Assembly: GCA_964447015.1 (NCBI GenBank)
Contig: CAYUQU010000004.1
Span: forward strand, 1 to 64,000
Direction: 5' to 3'
Source: Wandonia sp964447015
Lineage (GTDB): Bacteria; Bacteroidota; Bacteroidia; Flavobacteriales_D; Crocinitomicaceae
Length of the DNA: 64,000 nucleotides
Shown here: piece by piece, positions 26,554-35,214 of the stretch
How positions within the stretch are numbered: position 1 is the stretch's first letter
How the letters are laid out: each line of letters opens with the position of its first letter
Notes under the pieces: generated by a model
What the model saw: only the letters and a program-made list of their open reading frames with translations
The model's database searches: none
Told to the model about the DNA's origin: nothing
Position numbers and translations under genes: made by a program

Positions 26554-28068
26554 ATGAGCCTTAATTTAACTGACTTAAAGTCGTTTATAGATAAAAAACA
26601 ATCGGTTGTTCTGTCTGATGAACAGTTGAATGTTGTAAACGCGTCGTACGAATTTTTAACAAAGTTCGCTTCGAACAAGGTTATCTATGGAATTAATACT
26701 GGTTTTGGACCCATGGCCCAATATAAAATCAGTGACGAGCATTTAAGTCAACTACAGTATAATTTAATTCGCAGCCACTCTAACGGAACAGGTAAAGCCC
26801 TTTCTGAAATACAAGTTCGTACTGTAATGCTTTGTCGCATGAATACATTGTCGCTTGGTAAATCAGGAATCAGTCCAGGAGTTGTGCAAAAAATTGCAGA
26901 GCTTCTTAATGCAGAGATTTATCCTGAAATTTTTGAGCATGGTGGAGTTGGCGCAAGTGGTGACTTGGTTCAATTGGCTCATTTGGCTTTAGGGTTGATA
27001 GGAGAAGGTTATGTATATCACAAAGGACAACGCCATAAAGCAGCAGAACTGTTTGCTCAAAAAGGAATTCAACCACTTGAGTTGAAACTTCGCGACGGAT
27101 TGGCGATAATCAACGGTACGTCTTGCATGACAGGAGTTGGTGTGTTAAATTATTTTCACAGCAAGAATTTATTGAACTTGTCGATTGCAGCATCTTCGAT
27201 GTTGAATGAAATTATTTCTTCTTACGACGATTCGTTTTCGGCAGAATTAAACAATGCAAAACTTCACTACGGTCAGCAAAAAGTAGCTAGTGAAATGCGC
27301 AACTTTTTATCGGGGAGTAAATTAATTCGCAACAGAGAAGAGTTTCTTTTCACTGATTCGGAAGAAAGCCGTCAAACAATATTTAGAGAAAAAGTACAAG
27401 AATATTATAGTATTCGTTGCGTTCCACAAATCCTTGGTCCAGTTTGGGACACATTGGAAGAGTCGCGCAAAATTTTGGAACAAGAAATCAATTCTGCCAA
27501 CGACAATCCAGTAGTGGATTTGGAAAAGCAGAACGTATATCACGGAGGTAATTTCCATGGCGACTACATCTCTTTGGAGATGGACAAAATGAAAATTGTA
27601 ATTACAAAATTGACCATGCTTGCAGAGCGTCAGATGAATTACATGATGAACGCCAAAATGAACGAAAAATTCCCACCATTCTTGAACAAGCAAACATTGG
27701 GATTGAACTTTGGGCTACAAGGAATGCAATTTACCGCAACATCAACAACTGCGGAGAATCAAACGCTTTCAAATCCAATGTACGTGCATTCAATCACAAA
27801 CAATAATGACAACCAAGATATTGTTTCAATGGGAATGAATGCGGCGATTATCACAGATCGTGTAATTGAGAATGCGTATCAGGTTCTGGCAATTGAATTT
27901 ATTGCAATTTGTCAAGCCATTGATATTTTAGACGTGGCACAAAGTTTGTCAGATAACTCACGTCAATGGTATAACTCGATTCGCAGAATTGTGGCAGTTT
28001 GTGAAGAAGATGCTCCACAATTTGAACAGATAATTAACTTAACTGGGTTTTTAAAAAACCACGAATAG
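26554..28068 (+). CDS. Tyrosine ammonia-lyase (aromatic amino acid lyase) for the polyene starter unit
   Basis: The 504-residue enzyme should deaminate L-tyrosine to p-coumarate. The self-forming MIO cofactor comes from Ala134-Ser135-Gly136 in Gly-Gly-Val-Gly-Ala-Ser-Gly-Asp. Other family motifs are Tyr-Gly-Ile-Asn-Thr-Gly-Phe-Gly (about 45-52), Asn-Gly-Thr-Ser near 188 and a Gln-Asp-Ile-Val-Ser-Met-Gly segment near 425. The selectivity loop reads Leu-Ile-Arg-Ser-His-Ser-Asn-Gly-Thr-Gly, the pattern I recall for the well-studied Flavobacterium johnsoniae TAL, rather than typical HutH, and no hutU/hutI neighbours exist. It is first in the polyene operon, 15 bp before fabG, which supports TAL over histidine lyase. 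Confidence 0.85.
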   Translation: MSLNLTDLKSFIDKKQSVVLSDEQLNVVNASYEFLTKFASNKVIYGINTGFGPMAQYKISDEHLSQLQYNLIRSHSNGTGKALSEIQVRTVMLCRMNTLSLGKSGISPGVVQKIAELLNAEIYPEIFEHGGVGASGDLVQLAHLALGLIGEGYVYHKGQRHKAAELFAQKGIQPLELKLRDGLAIINGTSCMTGVGVLNYFHSKNLLNLSIAASSMLNEIISSYDDSFSAELNNAKLHYGQQKVASEMRNFLSGSKLIRNREEFLFTDSEESRQTIFREKVQEYYSIRCVPQILGPVWDTLEESRKILEQEINSANDNPVVDLEKQNVYHGGNFHGDYISLEMDKMKIVITKLTMLAERQMNYMMNAKMNEKFPPFLNKQTLGLNFGLQGMQFTATSTTAENQTLSNPMYVHSITNNNDNQDIVSMGMNAAIITDRVIENAYQVLAIEFIAICQAIDILDVAQSLSDNSRQWYNSIRRIVAVCEEDAPQFEQIINLTGFLKNHE

Positions 28069-28083
28069 AAAAGGAATTTTCAT

Positions 28084-28815
28084 ATGAAATGTGCATTAGT
28101 TACAGGAGGCTCAAGAGGTATTGGTAAGGCAATTGCAATTACGCTGTCAAAAGATCATGGATATCATATATTGGTGAACTATGCAAGTAATGTAGCTGCG
28201 GCAAACGATACCATTAAAACTATTGTAGATAACGGTGGAACAGCGGAAGCACTTCCTTTTCGAGTTGAAAATCATCAGGAAGTTACTGAGACATTGAGCA
28301 AGTGGCTTGAAAACAATCCTGAGAACACCATTGAAACGATAATCAACAACGCAGGAATCACACGTGATGGCTTGTTGATGTTTATGGAAGAGAATGACTG
28401 GGACGCTGTACTTGACACATCACTTAAAGGAATGTACAATGTCACAAAAGCATTGATTCAACCGTTGTTGCGAAATCGATATGGTAGAATTGTGAATGTG
28501 GTTTCACTTTCAGGACTTAAAGGCAATCCTGGTCAAATGAACTATTCTGCGGCTAAAGGCGGAATGATTGCGGCAACAAAAGCATTGGCGCAAGAAGTTG
28601 CAAAGCGAAAAATAACGGTGAACGCAGTAGCGCCAGGCTTCATCGCAACAGATATGACGTCAGAATTGCCTGTAGATGATTTAAAGCAAATGGTTCCTAT
28701 GAATCGTTTTGGCGAAGCACAAGAAGTTGCTGACTTAGTGAGCTTTTTAGTTTCTCCTAAAGCTGCATACATTACAGGTGAAGTAATTAACATAAACGGA
28801 GGTTTATATTCGTAA
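28084..28815 (+). CDS. 3-oxoacyl-ACP reductase (SDR), pigment cluster
   Basis: The 243-residue FabG-like short-chain dehydrogenase should reduce the beta-keto group of the growing polyene on ACP using NADPH. It shows the cofactor motif Gly-Gly-Ser-Arg-Gly-Ile-Gly (8-14), Asn-Asn-Ala-Gly-Ile near 88, catalytic Ser in Val-Ser-Leu-Ser-Gly, and Tyr-x3-Lys in Asn-Tyr-Ser-Ala-Ala-Lys (about 153-158). Length is that of FabG. It lies between the lyase and a ketosynthase with a 1-bp gap to the latter, so it is a dedicated copy rather than the housekeeping FabG. Confidence 0.88.
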   Translation: MKCALVTGGSRGIGKAIAITLSKDHGYHILVNYASNVAAANDTIKTIVDNGGTAEALPFRVENHQEVTETLSKWLENNPENTIETIINNAGITRDGLLMFMEENDWDAVLDTSLKGMYNVTKALIQPLLRNRYGRIVNVVSLSGLKGNPGQMNYSAAKGGMIAATKALAQEVAKRKITVNAVAPGFIATDMTSELPVDDLKQMVPMNRFGEAQEVADLVSFLVSPKAAYITGEVININGGLYS

Positions 28816-28816
28816 T

Positions 28817-30040
28817 ATGCGTAGAGTAGTTATCACCGGAATTGGAATTTATTCTTGTCTAGGAAAAGACCTAGATGAGGTAAGAGACTCTTTATTTAAG
28901 GGTAAAAGCGGAATTGTACTTAGTCAGGAAAGAAAGGAATTTGGCTATCGATCTGGTTTGACAGGATATGTTGAAGAACCAGACTTGAAAGACTTGCTTT
29001 CTCGCAGACAACGAATGGGAATGGCTGAGCAAAGCAAATACGCTTATGTGGCAACTCTCGAAGCGCTGAAGCAAGCGAAAATGGATCAGGACTATATTGA
29101 CGCAAATGAAGTCGGGATTTTATATGGTAACGATTCGTGTGTTCAACCTGTAATTGAAGCAATAGACATTATTCGAGAAAAGAAAGACACGACCTTGGTC
29201 GGTTCGGGTTCTATTTTTCAATCGATGAACTGTACGACAACAATGAACTTATCGACAATATTTCGCTTAAAAGGCATTAATTTTACGATAAGCGCTGCGT
29301 GTGCTTCTGGTTCGCATTCTATTGGTATGGGATATTTCCTTATTCAACAAGGATGGCAAGACACCATTATTTGTGGGGGAGCGCAGGAAGTGAACAAATA
29401 TTCTTTTGGAAATTTTGATGGGTTGAGTGCGTTTTCTATTGGTGAAAACGAGCCCACAAAAGCATCTCGTCCTTTTGATAGAGATCGCGATGGACTTATT
29501 CCAAGCGGTGGTGGGGCAACGGTAATTCTTGAGTCGTATGAGTCTGCGGTAAAACGCGGGGCGCCAATTCTTGCTGAAGTTGTAGGTTATGGTTTTTCTT
29601 CAAATGGAGAACACATCAGCAACCCAAATAAAGATGGTCAGATTCGCTCACTTAACATGGCGATGAGCCAAGGGGGGTTGACACCAAAAGACATTGATTA
29701 TATCAACGCACATGCTACATCAACTCCAGTAGGGGATTATTTTGAGGCGCAGGCCTTGGGAGAAGTTTTTGCTGGACAGAATACGCCTGTAAGTTCAACG
29801 AAATCAATGACAGGCCACGAGTGTTGGATGGCAGGTGCTAGCGAATTAGTTTATTCTTTATTGATGATGCAGCATGATTTTATCGCACCAAATATTAACT
29901 TTGCAAATCCGGACGATGCTTCGGAGAAATTGAATATAATAGCAGAAACGAAAGAACAACGCCTAGATACTATTTTGTCCAATTCTTTCGGTTTTGGCGG
30001 AACAAACTCTACATTAATTATTAAAAGATTTAAACCATGA
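28817..30040 (+). CDS. Beta-ketoacyl-ACP synthase (KS), catalytically intact
   Basis: The 407-residue FabF-type condensing enzyme extends the acyl chain with malonyl-ACP. The catalytic triad is complete: Cys162 in Ala-Ala-Cys-Ala-Ser-Gly, His in Asn-Ala-His-Ala-Thr-Ser-Thr (about 300) and His in Met-Thr-Gly-His-Glu (about 335). The C-terminal Asn-Ser-Phe-Gly-Phe-Gly-Gly-Thr-Asn is the usual KS ending. Its stop overlaps the ACP start by 4 bp. One of three intact KS proteins in the cluster; which one primes with coumaroyl and which elongates cannot be told from sequence. Confidence 0.88.
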   Translation: MRRVVITGIGIYSCLGKDLDEVRDSLFKGKSGIVLSQERKEFGYRSGLTGYVEEPDLKDLLSRRQRMGMAEQSKYAYVATLEALKQAKMDQDYIDANEVGILYGNDSCVQPVIEAIDIIREKKDTTLVGSGSIFQSMNCTTTMNLSTIFRLKGINFTISAACASGSHSIGMGYFLIQQGWQDTIICGGAQEVNKYSFGNFDGLSAFSIGENEPTKASRPFDRDRDGLIPSGGGATVILESYESAVKRGAPILAEVVGYGFSSNGEHISNPNKDGQIRSLNMAMSQGGLTPKDIDYINAHATSTPVGDYFEAQALGEVFAGQNTPVSSTKSMTGHECWMAGASELVYSLLMMQHDFIAPNINFANPDDASEKLNIIAETKEQRLDTILSNSFGFGGTNSTLIIKRFKP

Positions 30041-30285
30041 CAGAACCAGAAATTATCGAGCGAGTAAACTCTTTTCTTGCAGAAGAGTTTGAGGTTGATG
30101 AAGCAGTCATTTCTCCTCAAGGTTCTTTGAAAGAAACCTTGGATCTGGACAGTCTAGACTACGTGGATTTAGTTGTTGTAATTGAAAGCAATTTTGGCTT
30201 TAAAGTAAAAGGAGAAGATTTTATTGGAATTAAAACATTCCAAGATTTCTATAACTACGTCTCTGCAAAGCTGAACAATAACTAA
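30037..30285 (+). CDS. Acyl carrier protein 1, pigment cluster
   Basis: This 82-residue acidic helical protein carries the phosphopantetheine site Ser39 in Leu-Asp-Leu-Asp-Ser-Leu-Asp. It should hold the growing polyene as a thioester. Its ATG overlaps the KS stop and its stop overlaps the next ATG by one base (TAATG), so all three are translationally coupled. Confidence 0.9.
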   Translation: MTEPEIIERVNSFLAEEFEVDEAVISPQGSLKETLDLDSLDYVDLVVVIESNFGFKVKGEDFIGIKTFQDFYNYVSAKLNNN

Positions 30286-31148
30286 TGTCGTCGTGGGAGG
30301 GAAAAAGCAAGGGGTCAATGCTAGGTTACCGCATATTTGTGTGGTCGCTTAAATTTTTTGGATTGCGATTTTGCTACTCTCTACTTTACCCTGTTACATA
30401 CTTCTACTTTCTATTTGCTAAAAAAGCACGAATTTCTCTCAAAGAATTCTATCAGGTTGTTTATAAAGATGACAAACCGCGAAGAAAACTGATTCGGAGC
30501 ACGTTTTTGGTATTTGGTCGCACACTTATTGATCGTGTAGCTCTTGGTTTAGGAATGCATGGAAAATATACTTTCCAGTCAAAAGGTCGCGAACACATCA
30601 GAGCGTCTTACGAACAAGGCAAAGGCTGCCTGTTGATTAGTGCACACTTAGGAAATTGGGAAATTGCGGGAAACCTGCTTGAACAGCTTAATTTACCAAT
30701 AAATGTGGTAATGCTAGATGCGGAAAACGAACAGCTTAAAAACTACCTCAAATCACAAAACCAAAAACCAACTTATCAGGTAATTCCTATTAAAAACGAC
30801 ATGTCGCACCTTTTGGCAATTCGCATCGCACTGCAAAATGGAGAAATTGTGTGCATTCATGGTGACCGGTTTGTGCCAGGCGCACGTACTATGGAGACAG
30901 CATTCTTTGGAAAAGAGGCTCATTTTCCTCAAGGACCCTTTCAAGTAGCGGCTAAATTCAAAGTTCCCTATCACATAGTGTTTGCATTGAAGGACGGGAA
31001 ATATGGATATAAATTTTCATCTACTCCTTCCGAAATTTCGAATGATCCAGTTAAAATTGTAGGAGATTTTGTCAAAGAATTGGAAAAACGCGTGGTCGAA
31101 CACCCCGAACAATGGTTTAATTTTTATAACTTTTACGCAAAACCATAA
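30285..31148 (+). CDS. LpxL/HtrB-like acyltransferase, pigment cluster
   Basis: The 287-residue protein has an N-terminal hydrophobic segment (about 15-45) and the lipid A acyltransferase motif His-x4-Glu in Ser-Ala-His-Leu-Gly-Asn-Trp-Glu (His near 120), then His-Gly-Asp-Arg (about 195) and a late Pro-Glu-Gln-Trp-Phe-Asn-Phe, the standard LpxL/HtrB family ending. It is coupled by a one-base overlap to ACP1, a likely acyl donor. In aryl polyene clusters such enzymes are thought to join the polyene acyl group to a lipid or second acyl chain. A housekeeping lipid A role is less likely given its position. Confidence 0.8.
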   Translation: MSSWEGKSKGSMLGYRIFVWSLKFFGLRFCYSLLYPVTYFYFLFAKKARISLKEFYQVVYKDDKPRRKLIRSTFLVFGRTLIDRVALGLGMHGKYTFQSKGREHIRASYEQGKGCLLISAHLGNWEIAGNLLEQLNLPINVVMLDAENEQLKNYLKSQNQKPTYQVIPIKNDMSHLLAIRIALQNGEIVCIHGDRFVPGARTMETAFFGKEAHFPQGPFQVAAKFKVPYHIVFALKDGKYGYKFSSTPSEISNDPVKIVGDFVKELEKRVVEHPEQWFNFYNFYAKP

Positions 31149-31151
31149 ATT

Positions 31152-31589
31152 ATGACTCTGATAGCACGAAGCGAAATAGAAAAACTGGTTCCACAGCGCA
31201 ACCCGATTCTGATGGTTCATGAGCTACTTGTTCAGGAAGAAACGAAAAGCGTGAGCAGATTCACCGTTGAAGAGGATAATCTTTTTGTGAAAGATAGAAA
31301 GATGCAGGCGCCAGGTCTTATGGAAAACATTGCTCAAACAGCCGCGGCACGTGCAGGATACGTTTCATACTCAACAAATGAGCCTCCAAAAATTGGTTTT
31401 ATTGGCGCAATTTCTAAATTAGTGGTGCACGAACTGCCAGAAGTAGGCGCGCAAATTGAAACTACGGTGGAAGAAATCAGTGCGTTTATGAATGTGTCAG
31501 TGATTAAAGGATCTAATACACTTAACGGTAAATTGCTTGCCGAATGTGAAATGAAAATATTTATTCAGGAGAATGTTGGAGAAGCGTAA
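31152..31589 (+). CDS. Beta-hydroxyacyl-ACP dehydratase-like hotdog protein, pigment cluster
   Basis: The 145-residue FabA/FabZ-like protein has the opening Leu-Val-Pro-Gln-Arg-Asn-Pro-Ile-Leu-Met-Val (compare the Pro-His-Arg-x-Pro-Phe-Leu pattern of FabZ, here with Gln for the first catalytic His), followed by Pro-Gly-Leu-Met-Glu-Asn-Ile-Ala-Gln-Thr-Ala, which contains the Glu of the active site. A His-to-Gln change at the FabZ His position is seen; such variants occur in aryl polyene DH (ApeI/ApeP-like) proteins and may use another residue. It overlaps the next gene by 17 bp. It should introduce the double bonds of the polyene. Confidence 0.75.
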   Translation: MTLIARSEIEKLVPQRNPILMVHELLVQEETKSVSRFTVEEDNLFVKDRKMQAPGLMENIAQTAAARAGYVSYSTNEPPKIGFIGAISKLVVHELPEVGAQIETTVEEISAFMNVSVIKGSNTLNGKLLAECEMKIFIQENVGEA

Positions 31590-32013
31590 ACAGGAACGAT
31601 TAAGCTTAGAAATTGAAGGAGCAATCCGTTTCAGCGAGGTGGACTCTATGAATGTGGTTTGGCACGGAAACTACCTTAAATATTTTGAGGATGCTCGTGA
31701 AGCATTTGGGATTCACTACGGAATGGCGTACATCGACATCTACAATAGCGATTATTTAACACCGATAGTAAAAAGTGAAATTGAGCATAAGTTCCCACTA
31801 AAATATGGAGATAAGTTTCGCACCAAAATTTCGCTGATTAAAACGATAGCTGCAAAAATTGTCTACGAATACGAAATTTTCAATATTACAGAGAACAAAC
31901 TAAGTGCAGTTGGTAAAACGACTCAGGTTTTTATTGATGATAGTGGAGAGCTGCAACTTATAAGTCCTCAGTTTTACGAAGAATGGTTTAATAAAATTGA
32001 GTGGGAAAAATGA
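31573..32013 (+). CDS. Acyl-CoA/ACP thioesterase, 4-hydroxybenzoyl-CoA thioesterase type, pigment cluster
   Basis: The 146-residue hotdog protein carries the motif Arg-Phe-Ser-Glu-Val-Asp-Ser-Met-Asn-Val-Val-Trp-His-Gly-Asn-Tyr (about 18-33). This is the 4HBT pattern with a catalytic Asp in the family's usual place and the downstream Tyr-Phe-Glu-Asp-Ala-Arg-Glu. It may release the finished chain or edit stalled ones; free-standing 4HBT proteins are usual in flexirubin-type clusters. It overlaps the dehydratase by 17 bp and the following KS by 4 bp. Confidence 0.82.
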   Translation: MLEKRKQERLSLEIEGAIRFSEVDSMNVVWHGNYLKYFEDAREAFGIHYGMAYIDIYNSDYLTPIVKSEIEHKFPLKYGDKFRTKISLIKTIAAKIVYEYEIFNITENKLSAVGKTTQVFIDDSGELQLISPQFYEEWFNKIEWEK

Positions 32014-33101
32014 GGGTTTATCTCGGAGCAGGAAATATCATAAGTCCGCTGGGTAACTCATTGACGGAAAACTGGGAAAATGTGGTAGCTTATCAAACCA
32101 GAATAAAGCCTCATCCTTCTCAACGTTCAGAAGATCCCATGTTGTTTCTCTCTCGCTTTGAAGATGGATTGGACTTTTACACACGAATTTTTGATTCGGT
32201 TAGCAAGTCACTGGATAAAGTCGACAGAAGTAAATTAGACCCGAACAAAACAGCCCTTATTTTCTCAAGTACAAAAGGAGATATTGAGCAGTTACAGTCT
32301 CGAAATATTGACGAAGCACTTTTAGATTATACGTGTCAAAAGATAGCAGAACAATTTCCTGTCGCTGCGTCAATTTCCGTTTCAAATGCATGTATTTCTG
32401 GAATTACAGCACTAATTCTTGCGCACGACCTTGTAAAAACGGAGCAATATGAACATGTAATCGTTGTTGCAGCAGACAATTGTTCAACGTTTGTGTCTGA
32501 AGGATTCAAATCGTTTTACGCCATTGCTTCAGATTTTTGTAAGCCGTATGACGCCAATCGCGAAGGAATAAACTTAGGTGAGGGTGTGGCAACAGCAATT
32601 GTAAGCTCGGATAGAAATTTATTTGTGGAGAATCCAGTTTCTATTTTAGGAGGAGCTTCAGCAAATGACGCCAATCATATTTCTGGACCAAGTCGAACGG
32701 GAGAGGGTCTTTTTCGTGCCACAGAGCGCGCACTAAGGCTTTCTGGAAAATCACCCTCAGATATTGATTACATCTCTGCTCACGGTACCGCAACGCGTTA
32801 TAACGACGACATGGAGTCAATGGCAATAGATCGATTGAACATGAATGATGTTCCAATGAACAGCCTTAAGGGATATTTTGGACATACCTTAGGCGCGGCT
32901 GGCTTAATAGAAACGCTGATTGCGGTGGAGCAAATGAAACACAACACGGTACTTGCCACCTTGGGTTTTGAAGAAAAAGGAACCGTTAAACCGATTAACG
33001 TATTCGCCAAACACATCCAAACACCGATTCACACTATAATCAAAAGCGGATCGGGATTTGGCGGATGCAACGCAGCAATTGTACTTGAAAAAATCACATG
33101 A
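32010..33101 (+). CDS. Beta-ketoacyl-ACP synthase (KS), shorter type
   Basis: The 363-residue condensing enzyme keeps Cys128 in Ser-Asn-Ala-Cys-Ile-Ser-Gly, His in Ser-Ala-His-Gly-Thr-Ala-Thr (about 255) and His in Tyr-Phe-Gly-His-Thr-Leu-Gly-Ala-Ala-Gly (about 293), so it should be active. It is about 45 residues shorter than the KS at 28817-30040, mainly before the active-site Cys. The frame could open at GTG 32001, but ATG 32010 sits in the ATGA overlap with the thioesterase stop and gives the canonical KS start, so I chose it. It is followed, with 4-bp overlap, by a KS-like fragment gene and may work with it as a heterodimer (inference). Confidence 0.85.
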   Translation: MRVYLGAGNIISPLGNSLTENWENVVAYQTRIKPHPSQRSEDPMLFLSRFEDGLDFYTRIFDSVSKSLDKVDRSKLDPNKTALIFSSTKGDIEQLQSRNIDEALLDYTCQKIAEQFPVAASISVSNACISGITALILAHDLVKTEQYEHVIVVAADNCSTFVSEGFKSFYAIASDFCKPYDANREGINLGEGVATAIVSSDRNLFVENPVSILGGASANDANHISGPSRTGEGLFRATERALRLSGKSPSDIDYISAHGTATRYNDDMESMAIDRLNMNDVPMNSLKGYFGHTLGAAGLIETLIAVEQMKHNTVLATLGFEEKGTVKPINVFAKHIQTPIHTIIKSGSGFGGCNAAIVLEKIT

Positions 33102-33697
33102 TCCCAAAGGAACTGACATATTGCAAACTGACGAACGATTCGTGTACCATAAACGGAAAGACATGGTCAAATGCTGACAATCTTCTCGTACAGGAATGGA
33201 TGAAAAGTTTGTTTACAGGACTTGAGATCGATTACCCGAAATTTTATAAAATGGACGGGCTTTCAAAACTTGGGTTGTTGGGGGTAGAATTTCTGAGAAA
33301 GTCAACTGATTTACCCACTGATTGCGATAATGTGGCGCTTGTTTTTGTCAATAAATTCTCAAGTTTAGATGCAGATTTATCACATCAGGAGCTGATAGAG
33401 AAAACCACTGCAAGTCCTGCAATTTTTGTGTATACCTTGCCCAACATCGTCTTAGGCGAACTTTCCATTCGAAACAAGTGGTATGGTGAGCAACAATTTT
33501 TTATTAAAAACGAATGGCCAGGGGAATTGATACACAAGTATATTGTCACTATATTTGACCTCGCCAAAGCAGACACTATTGTAATAGGATCTGCAGATTA
33601 TTTTAAAGGAGAAGCGAATGGTAAGTGGGTCGTTCTAACGAAAGAACAATATGCCCAAGAACACATTCGCAATGAAATGAATACATTTTTTGAATAA
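33098..33697 (+). CDS. Degenerate ketosynthase-like protein without catalytic residues
   Basis: The 199-residue protein resembles the N-terminal half of a ketosynthase (Ketoacyl-synt_2-like). The segment Ser-Pro-Ala-Ile-Phe-Val-Tyr-Thr-Leu-Pro-Asn-Ile-Val-Leu-Gly-Glu aligns with the KS strand and helix before the active-site Cys, but the Cys is missing, and the C-terminal half with both catalytic His is absent. It is too conserved in reading frame, spacing and coupling (4-bp overlap with the preceding KS, 11 bp before ACP2) to look like decay. A structural partner or chain-length role is inferred. Small proteins of this kind occur in other flexirubin clusters as poorly named 3-oxoacyl-ACP synthases. 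Confidence 0.6.
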   Translation: MIPKELTYCKLTNDSCTINGKTWSNADNLLVQEWMKSLFTGLEIDYPKFYKMDGLSKLGLLGVEFLRKSTDLPTDCDNVALVFVNKFSSLDADLSHQELIEKTTASPAIFVYTLPNIVLGELSIRNKWYGEQQFFIKNEWPGELIHKYIVTIFDLAKADTIVIGSADYFKGEANGKWVVLTKEQYAQEHIRNEMNTFFE

Positions 33698-33708
33698 ATA
33701 TAATTTCC

Positions 33709-33966
33709 ATGGAAGCACTAAAGGAAACGTTGAAAAAGCAAATTATTGAGCACTTGAATTTGGAAGAATTGTCTATTGCAGACTTTCCAGACAATGAGCC
33801 GCTTTTTGGTGAGAATATCGGATTAGATTCTATTGACTCATTAGAATTAATTGTCCTTTTGGAGAATGAATACGGAGCAAAATTGTCGAGTCCAGAACAA
33901 GGTAAACAAGTGTTTCATTCAGTAAGTTCTTTAGCTGAATTTATTTCTGCAAACCGCACAAAATAA
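33709..33966 (+). CDS. Acyl carrier protein 2, pigment cluster
   Basis: This 85-residue ACP carries Ser41 in Gly-Leu-Asp-Ser-Ile-Asp-Ser-Leu-Glu, a textbook phosphopantetheine site. It differs strongly from ACP1 (82 residues), so the two may hold the aryl polyene and a second acyl chain, or the starter and the elongating chain. Its stop overlaps the following KS start by one base. Confidence 0.9.
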   Translation: MEALKETLKKQIIEHLNLEELSIADFPDNEPLFGENIGLDSIDSLELIVLLENEYGAKLSSPEQGKQVFHSVSSLAEFISANRTK

Positions 33967-35147
33967 TGAGAATCTACATCACCGGTTTGGGAGCTGTTTC
34001 AGCCATCGGGATGTCGGTTGCTGAGCATTTGGAGTCACTGCTAAATGGCAGACATGGTATTTCCCAAATCGAACTTGTACGTGAATTAAAAACACCGTAT
34101 TTGGGCGGAGAAATTAAGCTAACAAACAATCAACTCAAGGAAAAATTGGGATTGGATGTGAGCGCACACTATTCCAGAACAGCACTGTTGGCGATGATGG
34201 CCGCAAAAGAGGCTATGCCAAGTGCATTTCCAACTCATTTGAAAGTCGGTGTAATCAACGGTACCAGTGTAGGTGGAATGGACTTAACCGAAAATTTTTA
34301 CGAAGAATATATTCGCGGTGATAAGTCACAAAAAGAAGTGGTGTTGTCGCATGAATGTGGCACATCGACTGAAAATGTAGCAGATTTTTTAAGAATAACG
34401 GGTTTTCGCACGACGCTATCAACCGCATGTTCTTCTGCCGCTAACGCCATTATGTTAGGCGCACGAATGATGCAAGCAGGACAACTTGACGCCGTTGTTG
34501 CTGGAGGAACAGATGCACTTTCGGCATTTACCATCAGCGGGTTTAATTCCCTCGGCATTTACGATTCAGAACTTAGCAGACCTTTTGACGAAACGCGTCA
34601 TGGATTGAATATGGGAGAAGGCGCAGGGTTTATTTTTCTCGAAACAGAAGAAAGTGTCAAGGAATCTGGAAACACAATCTTTGCCGAATTAATAGGTTGG
34701 GGAAATGCAAATGACGCGTTCCACCAAACAGCATCTTCACCTGAAGCAACAGGAGCTAAATTGTCCATGAGCACCGCAATGAAAGTGGCTCAGGTTAAGC
34801 CCGAAGACATTGATTACATCAGTGCGCACGGAACAGGCACAGATAATAACGATAATACTGAAGCAAAAGCAATTGCAGACTTATTTCCTGGAAAGAAACC
34901 GCCGTTCAGTTCTACAAAACAATTTACAGGACATACTTTAGCAGCTTCTGGTGGAATTGAAGCGGTGTTTTCAGTGCTTTCCATTCAACACGGGCTAATT
35001 TACCCAAACTTGCGATGGAAGAATAAGATGGTAAATTCGGATTTGATTCCTGCATTGGAGTTGGAGAAAAAAGATATAAACTGTGTGCTTTCAAACTCTT
35101 TTGGATTTGGAGGAAATAACTCTACGTTAATCTTTCGAAAGGCCTGA
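33966..35147 (+). CDS. Beta-ketoacyl-ACP synthase (KS), catalytically intact
   Basis: The 393-residue FabF-type KS has Cys155 in Ser-Thr-Ala-Cys-Ser-Ser-Ala-Ala-Asn, His in Ser-Ala-His-Gly-Thr-Gly-Thr (about 286), His in Phe-Thr-Gly-His-Thr-Leu-Ala-Ala-Ser (about 321) and the C-terminal Asn-Ser-Phe-Gly-Phe-Gly-Gly-Asn-Asn. It is coupled to ACP2 by one-base overlap, suggesting they work together. The next gene encodes a dead KS-like protein that may be its partner, in the way of KS-alpha and chain length factor pairs. Confidence 0.88.
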   Translation: MRIYITGLGAVSAIGMSVAEHLESLLNGRHGISQIELVRELKTPYLGGEIKLTNNQLKEKLGLDVSAHYSRTALLAMMAAKEAMPSAFPTHLKVGVINGTSVGGMDLTENFYEEYIRGDKSQKEVVLSHECGTSTENVADFLRITGFRTTLSTACSSAANAIMLGARMMQAGQLDAVVAGGTDALSAFTISGFNSLGIYDSELSRPFDETRHGLNMGEGAGFIFLETEESVKESGNTIFAELIGWGNANDAFHQTASSPEATGAKLSMSTAMKVAQVKPEDIDYISAHGTGTDNNDNTEAKAIADLFPGKKPPFSSTKQFTGHTLAASGGIEAVFSVLSIQHGLIYPNLRWKNKMVNSDLIPALELEKKDINCVLSNSFGFGGNNSTLIFRKA

Positions 35148-35168
35148 GAGAAAACATAAAGCATTTTA

Positions 35169-35195
35169 CTTTGCGGCCTCTGCGCCTTTGCGGTG
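35169..35195 (+). repeat. 27-bp CTTTGCG dispersed repeat, copy 1
   Basis: Starts CTTTGCGGCC and ends CTTTGCGGTG. It matches the copy at 48778-48804 at 23 of 27 positions. It fills the only sizeable gap (67 bp) inside the otherwise tightly packed polyene operon. Confidence 0.6.
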
Positions 35196-35214
35196 AGGTA
35201 AAAAACAGAAAACA

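Noticed and set aside
26554..28068. Histidine ammonia-lyase (hutH) as the identity of the lyase
   Set aside because: The Ser-His pair in the selectivity loop is shared with HutH, but the whole loop matches bacterial tyrosine lyases, no hut genes are near, and the gene leads a polyene operon.
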